A stretch of DNA of 64,000 nt, from the NCBI RefSeq assembly GCF_020026305.1, contig NZ_CP075691.1:5084001-5148000 (forward strand). Direction: 5' to 3'. Below, piece after piece: positions 25,430 to 33,235 of the stretch. A program made the translations under genes and the position numbers. Source of the DNA: Streptomyces sp. 135. GTDB lineage: Bacteria; Actinomycetota; Actinomycetes; Streptomycetales; Streptomycetaceae. Each line of letters starts with the position of its first letter. Position 1 is the stretch's first letter. The notes below the pieces were generated by a model, which was not told the origin of the DNA, searched no databases, and worked only from the letters and a program-made list of their open reading frames with translations.

Positions 25430-26777
25430 GGGTCACCTTCGCTTGTCCGACGCCCACTTCGAGCCGCAGATCGAGCGTGCCGCCGTCCTTGCCACCGGTG
25501 GGCGGCTTCAGCGTCACCTTCTTCTCCCGGCCCGGCGCGATGTCCAGATCCTTGCCCTTGTCGTTCGGCAACACGATGTCGCCGACGCCTACTTCCGCGT
25601 GCAGCCGCACGGTGGCGTCCTTCGGCACGATCACTCTGAGGTCACCCGCGCCGGCCTCGGCGCTGGTCTCCAGCGTCCGGCCCTTGCCGATGTCGATCTT
25701 GCTCAGGTCGAGTGTGCCCGTGCCGAGACCCAGTTCGTACTGGGGGCGGACGTCCGCCGCCGTCGCCGGTATCCAGTGGGTGCGGGCGTAGTGCGTCGTG
25801 ATGTTCTTCGGGAGGGCCGCCGTGGCCGCGAGGAGCCCGGCGGTGAGCACCGCGAGCACGATCGAACCCGCCCCCGTGCGCCCCAGGAAGGCGCTGATCG
25901 CGATGCCGAGACCGAACACCGCGAGCGCGCAGGCCAGGCCGGTCTGAAGCGTCGTGCCGAGGGGCTGGCTCTCCCAGGTCAGGCCGGTGCCGAAACCACC
26001 GGCGACCAGGGCGAGGAGGAACACCCAGCCGCCGATCCACCGCGGCCCGCGCGGCTTGGGCGGCGGGGCGGCAGCCGGTTCGGCCCGGGGCACGCCTTGG
26101 TGGCCCGTCGGCTGGTAGGCGATGTCGAGGCCCTCCGGTCCCCAGAAGTAGCCGGAGAGTCCGTCGTGTGTGCCGTCCTTGACGATCGGGTCACGCCACC
26201 AGGAAGGGCTGCTGGCGACGGGCGGGGCCTTCGCCTCGGGCGGGGCGTCCGCCGCGGCCTGTGCGGCGACCGGGTCCGAGTCCGGGGTGCCGCGCTGCTG
26301 CGACCAATACCCCGCGCCCGCGAGGAGCAGGGTCAGGACGGCGGCGAAGGTGAGTGCCCCGCCGTTGTTCAACAAGGTGAGGAAGACGCCGCAGCCGACG
26401 AGCGCGAAGAGCACGGCCGTCAGCGCCTGGCCGTCGACCCGGCCGGAGAGGAGCCTGCGCGCCTCGTTCTCCTCCTCGTCCTCGTACGGCACCAAGAGCC
26501 AGGCGAAGCCGTAGAAGACCAGGCCGAGGCCGCTCGTGATGGCGAGGACCGCGACGCCGATGCGGAAGATCACCGGGTCCATGTCGCAGTGCCGCCCGAG
26601 CCCCGCGCACACGCCGCCGAGCCTTCTGTGCCGACGGTCGCGGCGGAACTTGCGCTCCTCCACGGGCAGGCCCGGCCCATGACCGGCCGCGGGAGCGTCC
26701 GGCGCGCCGTACGCATCGCGCAGGGCGTCGCGGATGGCGGCCTCGGTCTCCGTCTCGGCGGGCTGCTGATCTGTCAT
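25416..26777 (-). CDS. PspC-domain membrane protein
   Basis: A 453-residue membrane protein. The N-terminal cytoplasmic part ends in the PspC core, RLGGVCAGLGRHCDMDPVIFRIG followed by helices VAVLAITSGLGLVFYGFAWLLVPYE. Four to five further helices come next, then a C-terminal beta-rich domain of about 130 residues (YELGLGTGTLDLSKIDI, repeated GVGDI/GAGDLRV strands) like the putative adhesin or LiaF-type domain of stress-response proteins. It is divergent from a histidine kinase that also carries a PspC domain, so it probably senses or transmits envelope stress to that kinase. The small downstream gene overlaps its end. Confidence 0.85.
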   Translation of the reverse strand: MTDQQPAETETEAAIRDALRDAYGAPDAPAAGHGPGLPVEERKFRRDRRHRRLGGVCAGLGRHCDMDPVIFRIGVAVLAITSGLGLVFYGFAWLLVPYEDEEENEARRLLSGRVDGQALTAVLFALVGCGVFLTLLNNGGALTFAAVLTLLLAGAGYWSQQRGTPDSDPVAAQAAADAPPEAKAPPVASSPSWWRDPIVKDGTHDGLSGYFWGPEGLDIAYQPTGHQGVPRAEPAAAPPPKPRGPRWIGGWVFLLALVAGGFGTGLTWESQPLGTTLQTGLACALAVFGLGIAISAFLGRTGAGSIVLAVLTAGLLAATAALPKNITTHYARTHWIPATAADVRPQYELGLGTGTLDLSKIDIGKGRTLETSAEAGAGDLRVIVPKDATVRLHAEVGVGDIVLPNDKGKDLDIAPGREKKVTLKPPTGGKDGGTLDLRLEVGVGQAKVTRATS

Positions 26778-26833
26778 GTATCCATGGTGACCGCCCCGAG
26801 CCCGCCGCGGCAGTCGGGAAGACCCTGGCCCGA

Positions 26834-26926
26834 CCCTGATATCTCCCCTGAGACTCCTCGGGCTCCCACCCTGACAGGGGCGGGGCAGGGGTCGAGATCA
26901 GGGAAGTCTCGGGGATCGACCCTGAT
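26834..26926. promoter_or_regulatory. Cluster of CCCTGA boxes in the divergent promoter
   Basis: Five copies of CCCTGA or its complement occur at 26834-26839, 26846-26851, 26869-26874, 26898-26903 (inverted) and 26920-26925. 26869-26879 is the palindrome CCCTGACAGGG. ATCAGGG (26897-26903) and CCCTGAT (26920-26926) form an inverted repeat. The cluster is between the PspC gene and the kinase-regulator operon and is a likely binding array for that regulator. Confidence 0.55.
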
Positions 26927-26960
26927 GCCCCCGTCCGCGCCCGCGTGTGAATATCGAGGC

Positions 26961-28250
26961 ATGCCGGAAGCCGCCGCACCTCCCCTCGACGACGTCCGAC
27001 CGCTGCGCAAGCTCTACCGCAGCGGTGACGGGCGTTGGCTCGGCGGTGTCGCACGCGGTCTCGCGGGACACCTCGGACTGCCCGTGATCTGGGTCAGGCT
27101 CGTCTTCGTCGGCCTGTTCACGGCGGACGGCCTCGGCGCTCTGCTGTACGCGGCGTTCTGGTTCTTCGTCCCGCTCGGTATCGGCGGTGTCGACGCCGAG
27201 CGGCCACCCGCGGCCGTCACGAGCGAGACATCGGCCGACGGCCGCCGCAGACTCGTGGCCCGCAAGCCGGACAAGGGACAGATCGTCGCGCTCCTCGCGA
27301 TGGTCGTCGTCTCCATGGTCTTCGTCGGCAACGTGAACCTGGACGGCTCGACCAAGGCGTATGTCGTCCCGACCCTGCTCGTCGCCGCGGGCGTCGCCCT
27401 GGTCTGGCGGCAGGCCGACAACGCCCGCCGGGCCCGCTGGATGGCCGTGGGCAGACGCAGACGCACCCTGACGCTCGCCCGCTCGGCCGCCGGTGTCCTC
27501 CTGGTCGGCGCCGGGGTGACCGGCATCTTCGTGCTCCAGGGCTCCGCCGCCCACCTGGGCGCCGTGCTCCAGGCCGCCCTCGCCGTGCTCGTCGGCATCG
27601 CGCTCCTCGCCGGCCCCTATCTCGTCCGCATGGCGCAGGATCTCTCCGAGGAGCGGTTGATGCGCATCCGTGCCCAGGAGAGAGCCGAGGTCGCCGCCCA
27701 TGTCCATGACTCCGTGCTGCACACCCTCACCCTGATCCAGCGCAACGCGGAGAGCCCGGGCGAGGTGCGCCGCCTCGCCCGGGCCCAGGAGCGTGACCTG
27801 CGGGCCTGGCTCTACAAACCCGAGGGCAACGGCAAGGACGAGGACGAGGAGCCCGACACCCTCGCCGAAGCGGTGCGCCACAGCGCGGCGGAGGTCGAGG
27901 ACAAGCACGGCGTCCCGATCGAGGTCGTCGTCGTCGGCGACTGCCCGCTCGACGACCGCCTGACCGCGCAGATGCAGGCCGCGAGGGAGGCCATGGTGAA
28001 CGCCGCCAAGTACGGTGGCGAGGGCGGTGCGGTGCAGGTCTTCGCCGAAGTCGAGGGAGAGACGGTGTTCGTGTCCGTCCGGGACCGCGGCCCCGGATTC
28101 GACCTGGACGCGGTACCGGACGACCGCATGGGCGTACGAGAATCGATCATCGGCCGCATGCAGCGCAACGGCGGCACGGCGCGACTGCGCGCGGTGCCGG
28201 GTGGCGGCACGGAAGTCGAGCTGGAGATGGAGAGGACGGCGACGACATGA
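26961..28250 (+). CDS. PspC-domain sensor histidine kinase
   Basis: A 429-residue kinase of the NarL-partner (HisKA_3) class. It starts with a PspC domain (GRWLGGVARGLAGHLGLPVIW and WVRLVFVGLFTADGLGALLYA), then about four more helices. The transmitter has phosphoacceptor His249 in HVHDSVLHTL, and the ATP-binding domain contains EAMVNAAKYGGEG and DRGPGFDLDAVPDDRMGV. It probably autophosphorylates on envelope stress and passes phosphate to the regulator whose gene overlaps it by 4 bases (ATGA). The ATG at 26961 has only a short GAGG close by. Divergent from a second PspC protein across the CCCTGA-box region. Confidence 0.9.
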   Translation: MPEAAAPPLDDVRPLRKLYRSGDGRWLGGVARGLAGHLGLPVIWVRLVFVGLFTADGLGALLYAAFWFFVPLGIGGVDAERPPAAVTSETSADGRRRLVARKPDKGQIVALLAMVVVSMVFVGNVNLDGSTKAYVVPTLLVAAGVALVWRQADNARRARWMAVGRRRRTLTLARSAAGVLLVGAGVTGIFVLQGSAAHLGAVLQAALAVLVGIALLAGPYLVRMAQDLSEERLMRIRAQERAEVAAHVHDSVLHTLTLIQRNAESPGEVRRLARAQERDLRAWLYKPEGNGKDEDEEPDTLAEAVRHSAAEVEDKHGVPIEVVVVGDCPLDDRLTAQMQAAREAMVNAAKYGGEGGAVQVFAEVEGETVFVSVRDRGPGFDLDAVPDDRMGVRESIIGRMQRNGGTARLRAVPGGGTEVELEMERTATT

Positions 28251-28975
28251 GCGACGCGACCGAGGCGGGGGAACCCGCGGAGCCGACCGGGTCGGACGAA
28301 GGCGGTGCGGGCGGGCGTCATGTGCGAGTCGTCCTGGTCGACGACCACCGGATGTTCCGCACCGGGGTGCAGGCGGAGATCGGCCGGACCGAGATCACGG
28401 GCGTCGAGGTGGTCGGTGAGGCCGCCGACGTCGACCAGGCGGTCACGGTCATCACGGCCGCGCGCCCCGAGGTCGTCCTCCTCGACGTGCACCTTCCGGG
28501 GGGTGGCGGCGTGGAAGTGCTGCGTCGCTGCGCGCCGTTGATGTCCGACGCGGAGAACCCCGTGCGCTTCCTGGCGCTCTCGGTGTCCGACGCCGCCGAG
28601 GACGTCATCGGTGTCATCCGGGGTGGTGCCCGCGGCTATGTCACCAAGACCATCACCGGCACCGACCTGGTGGATTCGATCTTCCGTGTGCAGGACGGCG
28701 ACGCGGTGTTCTCGCCGCGGCTGGCGGGTTTCGTGCTGGACGCCTTCGCCTCCACCGACGCGCCCCCGGTCGACGAGGACCTGGACCGGCTCACGCAGCG
28801 CGAGCGGGAGGTCCTGCGGCTCATCGCGCGCGGGTACGCGTACAAGGAGATCGCCAAGCAGCTCTACATCTCCGTGAAGACGGTCGAGTCGCATGTCTCG
28901 GCCGTCCTGCGGAAGCTCCAGTTGTCCAACCGCCATGAGCTGACGCGGTGGGCGACGGCGCGACGGCTGGTCTGA
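28247..28975 (+). CDS. NarL/LuxR-type response regulator
   Basis: A 242-residue regulator. The receiver domain has the acidic pair VDDH near residue 30, phosphoacceptor Asp80 in VVLLDVHLPG, and a lysine in YVTKTITG. The C-terminal LuxR-type helix-turn-helix is LTQREREVLRLIARGYAYKE followed by IAKQLYISVKTVESHVSAVL. The start ATG overlaps the kinase stop, so the pair is translationally coupled. It presumably binds the CCCTGA-type boxes upstream of its own operon and of the divergent PspC gene; that target assignment is inferred from position. Confidence 0.92.
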   Translation: MSDATEAGEPAEPTGSDEGGAGGRHVRVVLVDDHRMFRTGVQAEIGRTEITGVEVVGEAADVDQAVTVITAARPEVVLLDVHLPGGGGVEVLRRCAPLMSDAENPVRFLALSVSDAAEDVIGVIRGGARGYVTKTITGTDLVDSIFRVQDGDAVFSPRLAGFVLDAFASTDAPPVDEDLDRLTQREREVLRLIARGYAYKEIAKQLYISVKTVESHVSAVLRKLQLSNRHELTRWATARRLV

Positions 28976-29009
28976 GGGGGCATGGCCTGCGCCGTGAGAC
29001 CTGCGGGCC

Positions 29010-29666
29010 TCAGTGAGGGATGCCGCCACGTGTCGGGGCCGGTGTCGGGGCAGGGGCGGCGCCGAGCCTCCGCAGGGCCCAGCGGTAGTGGCCGAGGGCC
29101 TTGGCCGCGCCCAGCAGGCCCGTCAGCCACAGGATCAGGCCGGCGCCCATGCCGAGGACGACGTCGGCGTAGGTCTGGCGGCCCGGTTCGGCGTAGGCGG
29201 CCGACGCGAAGGACACCCACAGGCCGAGGGCGCACACGGCGAGGGAGGACAGGATCCAGAGGAGGCTGAGGCCGGGGGCGCGCAGCCGGGCGTCGGACGC
29301 CGGGTGGCGGTCCAACGTGACCCAGGCATCGGCGAGTTCCCGTATCCGCCGGTCGCGGCGGATGCTGAAGACGACGCCGACCACAGCGGGGGCCAGCGCC
29401 GCGAGGCCGAGGACCGCGAGGACCGGGCCGAGGATGATGCCCGTGGCATCGTCGTCCTCGATGAGCTTGACCGGCTGCATCAGCAGCGCCCAGCCGATGA
29501 CGGCAGCGGCTGCGCACAGCCACAGGAAGAGGAGCCGGTGCACTCCCAGGTGCCGCCTGCGCAGTTCGTGAAGGGCCAGGCCGCGGTCGGTCAGCAGGGC
29601 CTGCCGGTCCGGCCAGGTACGCAGATACGGGGGCGGGGGAGGTGGCGGCAACGTACGGCTGGGCAT
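29010..29666 (-). CDS. Membrane protein with proline-rich start
   Basis: A 218-residue protein with a short run of prolines near the N-terminus and four probable membrane helices: LLFLWLCAAAAVIGWALLM, ILGPVLAVLGLAALAPAVVG, LSLLWILSSLAVCALGLWVS and VVLGMGAGLILWLTGLLGAA. The loop between the second and third helices is basic. Start ATG 29664-29666. It is convergent with the response regulator gene and 33 bases from the start of transcription-proximal sequence of the NlpC gene end. No family recognised. Confidence 0.7.
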   Translation of the reverse strand: MPSRTLPPPPPPPYLRTWPDRQALLTDRGLALHELRRRHLGVHRLLFLWLCAAAAVIGWALLMQPVKLIEDDDATGIILGPVLAVLGLAALAPAVVGVVFSIRRDRRIRELADAWVTLDRHPASDARLRAPGLSLLWILSSLAVCALGLWVSFASAAYAEPGRQTYADVVLGMGAGLILWLTGLLGAAKALGHYRWALRRLGAAPAPTPAPTRGGIPH

Positions 29667-29699
29667 GGACCCGACAGTACTGGGGGCCGCCGGGCCGCT

Positions 29700-30770
29700 T
29701 CACGCCACCCGCGTGGCACCGGCGAACGGCATCTGGTCGATCGGGGCGAGCCGGACCGGGGCGCTCGGGTTGGGAGCGTGGATCATCTGGCCGTTGCCCA
29801 CATACATGCCGACGTGGGTGATGCCCGAGTAGAAGAACACCAGGTCACCGGGGCGCAAAGCGGAGCGCGGGATACGCTCGCCCGCCGCGATCTGGGCGTA
29901 GGTGGTGCGGGGCAGCGACACACCCGCCGAGCGGTACGCGGCCTGGATCAGCCCTGAGCAGTCGAAGGCGCTCGGGCCCGTCGCGCCCCACACGTAGGGG
30001 CTGCCGATGGCTTTGTACGCGTAGGAAACGGCGGTGGCGGCGCGGGCGTTGGGGGCCTTGGCAGCGCCGCTCGGGGGTGTGTCACGGGCCTTGGAACGGT
30101 CGGCCCGGCCGCTGTGACCGCCCTGGTCCTCGTCCGCGAGCCTCGCGAACTCCACGCGCTGTTCCTCGGTGAGCCGGGCCAGCAGCCGCTTGGCCTCGCC
30201 GAGCTTGCCGGTGACGGTCTTCTTGTGCTTCTTCAGGTCCGCCTGGCGTGCGCGGAGGGTGGCCAGACGGTCGTCAGCCTCGGTACGCAGCTGGTCGAAC
30301 TCCCGGAGCCTCTTGCGTACGCCGCCGATGGCCGCGGCCTGGCGGCTGCCCGCCCGGTCGGCGAGAGAGGCGCGGTCCAGGAACTGATCGGGGTCCGAGG
30401 AGAGCGCGAGCTGCATGGAGGGGTCGATGCCGCCCGCGCGGTACTGCGCTGTCGCGTACGAACCCAGGCTGTTGCGGGCGGCATTGAGTTTCTCCGCCTT
30501 GCGGGCCGCCTCGTCGCGCAGCTCGCCGAGCGACTCCTCGGCCTTCTCGGCCTTCTCCTTCGCGCCGTTGTACTTCTCGGTGGCGATCTCCGCCTCGCGG
30601 TAGAGCGCGTCGACCCTGGACTTCACCTCGGCGGGGCCGGGCCGGGGATCCGCGTGCCCGGAGCCGTCGAGCGCGGTCACCGAGGCGGCTGCCGCGAGGG
30701 CGAGGGTGGCGGCGGTGCGGGCCGTGTGGCCGCTGAGCGAGCGCTGTCTGGGCTTGCGGTGCGCTGCCAC
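29700..30770 (-). CDS. NlpC/P60 cell-wall hydrolase with coiled coil
   Basis: A 356-residue secreted peptidoglycan endopeptidase from GTG 30768-30770, selected by AAGGAG seven bases upstream. It has a signal peptide (hydrophobic run TAATLALAAAASVTA) and a long charged coiled coil (about residues 45-210). The C-terminal NlpC/P60 domain has catalytic Cys271 in FDCSGL and the histidine in THVGMYVG, with MIHAPNPS completing the site. These enzymes cut between D-Glu and the diamino acid in stem peptides. The paralogue 31548-32795 has the same layout. A strong hairpin lies in the leader just before the ribosome-binding site, but no c-di-AMP riboswitch is visible for this copy. Confidence 0.92.
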   Translation of the reverse strand: MAAHRKPRQRSLSGHTARTAATLALAAAASVTALDGSGHADPRPGPAEVKSRVDALYREAEIATEKYNGAKEKAEKAEESLGELRDEAARKAEKLNAARNSLGSYATAQYRAGGIDPSMQLALSSDPDQFLDRASLADRAGSRQAAAIGGVRKRLREFDQLRTEADDRLATLRARQADLKKHKKTVTGKLGEAKRLLARLTEEQRVEFARLADEDQGGHSGRADRSKARDTPPSGAAKAPNARAATAVSYAYKAIGSPYVWGATGPSAFDCSGLIQAAYRSAGVSLPRTTYAQIAAGERIPRSALRPGDLVFFYSGITHVGMYVGNGQMIHAPNPSAPVRLAPIDQMPFAGATRVA

Positions 30771-30790
30771 GGAGGAGCTCCTTACCTGGC

Positions 30791-30827
30791 CGGCGGCGGC
30801 CCGCAAAGGGGGAGCGGGCCGCCGCCG
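30791..30827 (-). promoter_or_regulatory. Stable leader hairpin before the NlpC/P60 gene
   Basis: A perfect 14-bp G/C stem with arms at 30791-30804 and 30814-30827 and a 9-base loop, ending only about 8 bases before the ribosome-binding site of the gene at 29700-30770. It could act as an attenuator, protect the 5' end of the mRNA, or hinder ribosome loading. Confidence 0.55.
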
Positions 30828-31114
30828 GGTTTCTCGGCGGTGGTGGCCGACTGCCGCCCTGAGCGGGGCGGCGGTGGGGAGCCGGTCACCTGGTGAGGAC
30901 GCTAAACGTGGGCGTCACGGCGTGGAGGCGGATTGTGCGCAACTGCCGGAGAAGGTCGGAATCGTTACTGCGCCTGTCCGCGCTGCTGACGGGTCGGTGA
31001 CGGCTTGGCGGGCGACCGTGACCAATGTGACGGTTCGCGCCCTGGTGGCCCGGCGGAGGGTGCTATGGGGCCGCCTGCGGGGAGCGGTACGGGTCCGGGC
31101 TAGGCTCCGGCCCC

Positions 31115-31468
31115 ATGGACGTACTCATCCATCTCTTCGTCGGCCTGCACATCATCGGCATCGCCTCGCTCCTGGGCGGCTTCCTGACCCAGATGAAGCA
31201 GATGGGCCAGGGCGCAGCCCGCTTCGGTCCCGCGATGCTGCACGGCGCGCTGATCATGCTCGTCACCGGCGTCGCCCTCGTGGGTCTCAACCAGGCGGAC
31301 GGCAACGCGGTCAACAACGTCAAGATCGGCATCAAGATGGCCGTGCTGATCGTGATCCTCGCGCTGGTCTATGTGAAGCGGGACGAGGAGAAGATCGACA
31401 AGGGTGTGTTCGGCGCGGTGGGGCTGCTGACCACGGCGAACGTCTTCATCGCCGTGCTGTGGACCTGA
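31115..31468 (+). CDS. Small conserved membrane protein
   Basis: A 117-residue protein with four probable membrane helices: LIHLFVGLHIIGIASLLGGF, MLHGALIMLVTGVALVGL, GIKMAVLIVILALVYV and GAVGLLTTANVFIAVLW. A histidine lies in the first helix (GLHIIGIASL) and another in HGALIMLVTG, a layout seen in small haem or copper-associated membrane proteins, though no function is assigned. ATG 31115. It sits between the two NlpC/P60 genes on the opposite strand and shares a bidirectional terminator with the second. Confidence 0.75.
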   Translation: MDVLIHLFVGLHIIGIASLLGGFLTQMKQMGQGAARFGPAMLHGALIMLVTGVALVGLNQADGNAVNNVKIGIKMAVLIVILALVYVKRDEEKIDKGVFGAVGLLTTANVFIAVLWT

Positions 31469-31483
31469 TCCCCGAACCGGTTA

Positions 31484-31525
31484 CGCGCGTGGCCCGCGCT
31501 CCTTCGGGAGTGCGGGCCACGCGCG
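31484..31525. terminator. Bidirectional terminator with UUCG tetraloop
   Basis: A 14-bp perfect outer stem (31484-31497 with 31512-31525), continued by a G-T pair and CTCC/GGAG, closed by the stable tetraloop TTCG at 31503-31506. It separates convergent genes. Confidence 0.9.
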
Positions 31526-31547
31526 CGTAGAGGGTGACCTTCCGCGG

Positions 31548-32795
31548 CTACGCCGGGCGCACCACGCTGTGGATCGGCATGTAGTAGATCGATTCGACGC
31601 GGACCTTCGCGCCCGGCTTCGGGGCGTGGATCATCTTGCCGCCGCCGATGTAGATCCCCACGTGGCTGATGTCGTCGTAGAAGAAGACCAGGTCGCCCGG
31701 CTCGGCGTCGGCGGTCTTCACGGTCGTGCCGGCCTTCACCTGGTCCCACGTGGTGCGGGGCAGGGTGATCCCCGCCGCCTTCCAGGCATCCTGGGTGAGC
31801 CCGGAGCAGTCGTAGGAGTCGGGCCCGGTCGCGCCCCATACGTACGGCTTGCCGATCTGTGCCTCCGCGAAGTCGATGACCTTCGCGGCCTTGGTGGCGT
31901 AACTTCCGCCGGTGCTTCCGGAGCCCGAGCCGCCACCGGAGCCTGAGCCCCCGCCCGGGCCTGAACCCGCATCCGAACCGGCGCCGGAACCCGATCCGGA
32001 ACCCGACCCGGAATCCTGGCCCTCCCCCTGCCCCTGCTCCTCCCGCTCCTTCCTGGCCGCCTCCTCCGCCTTGCGCTTGCGCTCCGCCTCGGCGACCTCC
32101 TTGCGGGCCAGCTCCTCGGCCTTGCGCTTGGCCTCCCGCTCCTTCGTCCGCTCGATCGCGGCGAGCCGGGCCTTCTCCTCGGCGGTCAGCTCCGAGAGCA
32201 GTTCACGCGCCTCGCCCAGCTTCTTCTGGACGGTCTCCTTGCTCGTCCTGAGATCGTCCCGCGAGTCGCTCAGCGTCTCCACGCTCCGCGCGGCCTTCGT
32301 ACGCTGCTTCGTCGCCGACGCCTGCTGCGCCTGGTAGTCGTCGACGGCCTTCTTCTGCCGCTTGGTCAGCCTGTCCGCCAGGTGGTTCTGGTCGAAGAAA
32401 CCCTGCGGATCCTTGGCGAGCATCATCGTGGCGGTCTGGGAGACGGCCCCGGTGCGGTACTGGGCGGCGGCGATGGAGCCGAGCTTCTGGCGCGCCTCGT
32501 TCAGCCTGTCCGCGCGCTCGGCCACGTCGTCGAGCAGCCGGTCGGCCTTCTTGCGCTGCTTCTCGGTCTTCTCCTTGGCCGAGTTGTACTTCTGGGTGGC
32601 CACGCCCGCCTGGTGGTACAGGTCGTCGACCTTCTTCCGCACCTCTTCGAGGCTGGGCTTCGCCGGTGCGGAGGGGGCCGCCTGCGCGGCCTGTGACAGG
32701 AGCGCCACGGAGGTGAGGGCGGCCGTCGTGATGCCGACGGCGGGGGCGGTGCGTATTCCGGCTGTCCGGGTCCGCGGCTTGCGGTGCGACGCCAA
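31548..32795 (-). CDS. NlpC/P60 cell-wall hydrolase under riboswitch control
   Basis: A 415-residue secreted peptidoglycan endopeptidase. TTG 32793-32795 is the start, supported by GGAAGGAG upstream and by alignment with the paralogue (SHRKPRTRT against AHRKPRQRS). A signal peptide ends at AAQA near residue 39. A coiled coil rich in Lys/Glu/Arg follows (about 45-260), then a Gly/Ser linker with repeated GSGSGSG, and a C-terminal NlpC/P60 domain with Cys330 in YDCSGL and the histidine in SHVGIYIGGG. Probably cuts wall peptides during growth or spore germination. Expression is likely shut down by c-di-AMP through the upstream ydaO-type riboswitch. Confidence 0.94.
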   Translation of the reverse strand: MASHRKPRTRTAGIRTAPAVGITTAALTSVALLSQAAQAAPSAPAKPSLEEVRKKVDDLYHQAGVATQKYNSAKEKTEKQRKKADRLLDDVAERADRLNEARQKLGSIAAAQYRTGAVSQTATMMLAKDPQGFFDQNHLADRLTKRQKKAVDDYQAQQASATKQRTKAARSVETLSDSRDDLRTSKETVQKKLGEARELLSELTAEEKARLAAIERTKEREAKRKAEELARKEVAEAERKRKAEEAARKEREEQGQGEGQDSGSGSGSGSGAGSDAGSGPGGGSGSGGGSGSGSTGGSYATKAAKVIDFAEAQIGKPYVWGATGPDSYDCSGLTQDAWKAAGITLPRTTWDQVKAGTTVKTADAEPGDLVFFYDDISHVGIYIGGGKMIHAPKPGAKVRVESIYYMPIHSVVRPA

Positions 32796-32810
32796 GGGAG
32801 GCGACTCCTT

Positions 32811-32985
32811 CCGTAGACCGCCTACCGGGTTAGCTGTCGGGTTCGGGCGGATGGTCCGGAAGGTTGCCCTACGGTCCCGTACTGCGTACGGGGCCGATTC
32901 ACCCCAGGTTTTCGGTGGGTCCCCGGCTCCGAACAGGTCGGACTCGGCGGAGGCAACCCGTTCCCGGCGGGATTCGCCGGTGGGG
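32811..32985 (-). ncRNA. c-di-AMP riboswitch (ydaO/yuaA type)
   Basis: On the minus strand the leader of the NlpC/P60 gene contains the conserved blocks of the ydaO-yuaA class in the right order: GGCGAATCCCGCCGGGAACG, then CGGAGCCGGGGACCCACCG, GGGGTGAATCGGCC, GGACCGTAGGGCAACC, and finally GAACCCGACAGCTAACCCGG with TAGGCGG. In Streptomyces this class turns off wall-hydrolase genes when c-di-AMP is high. The 3' end is directly before the ribosome-binding site at 32805-32812, and a possible GGAG/CTCC pairing there suggests control of translation or late termination. Confidence 0.9.
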
Positions 32986-33203
32986 GGACGAGCGGCCCGC
33001 GGAGCACGCTAGCCAACTCGTGTGGCGCGTGTGAAGGTTGATGTTCCTTATGCCCGATACATTTCCGTTACTTTCCGGGGCGCCGGGGTCGGGCAGGCGG
33101 CGCTGTTGCGGAGCGTGACCGGGTGTGGGCGTGGCGTAGGTGAGGCGTAGACAGGCGCACGCCGGACGGGCCCGGGAGGAAGGTGGCCGGAACCCGGGGC
33201 GGG

Positions 33204-33226
33204 TTGTCAGTGGGGCCGCCTAGACT
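33204..33226 (+). promoter_or_regulatory. PafBC-type DNA-damage promoter of pcrA
   Basis: TTGTCAGTG (33204-33212), eight bases, then TAGACT (33221-33226): a full match to the mycobacterial RecA-independent damage promoter TTGTCRGTG-N8-TANNNT, which depends on PafBC. The ATG of pcrA is 10 bases after the -10, so the transcript would have a very short leader or none. Confidence 0.75.
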
Positions 33227-33235
33227 CGGGAGGCG

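Noticed and set aside
30228..30620. Plus-strand open frames opposite the NlpC/P60 coiled coil
   Set aside because: Shadow frames of a well-supported secreted hydrolase.
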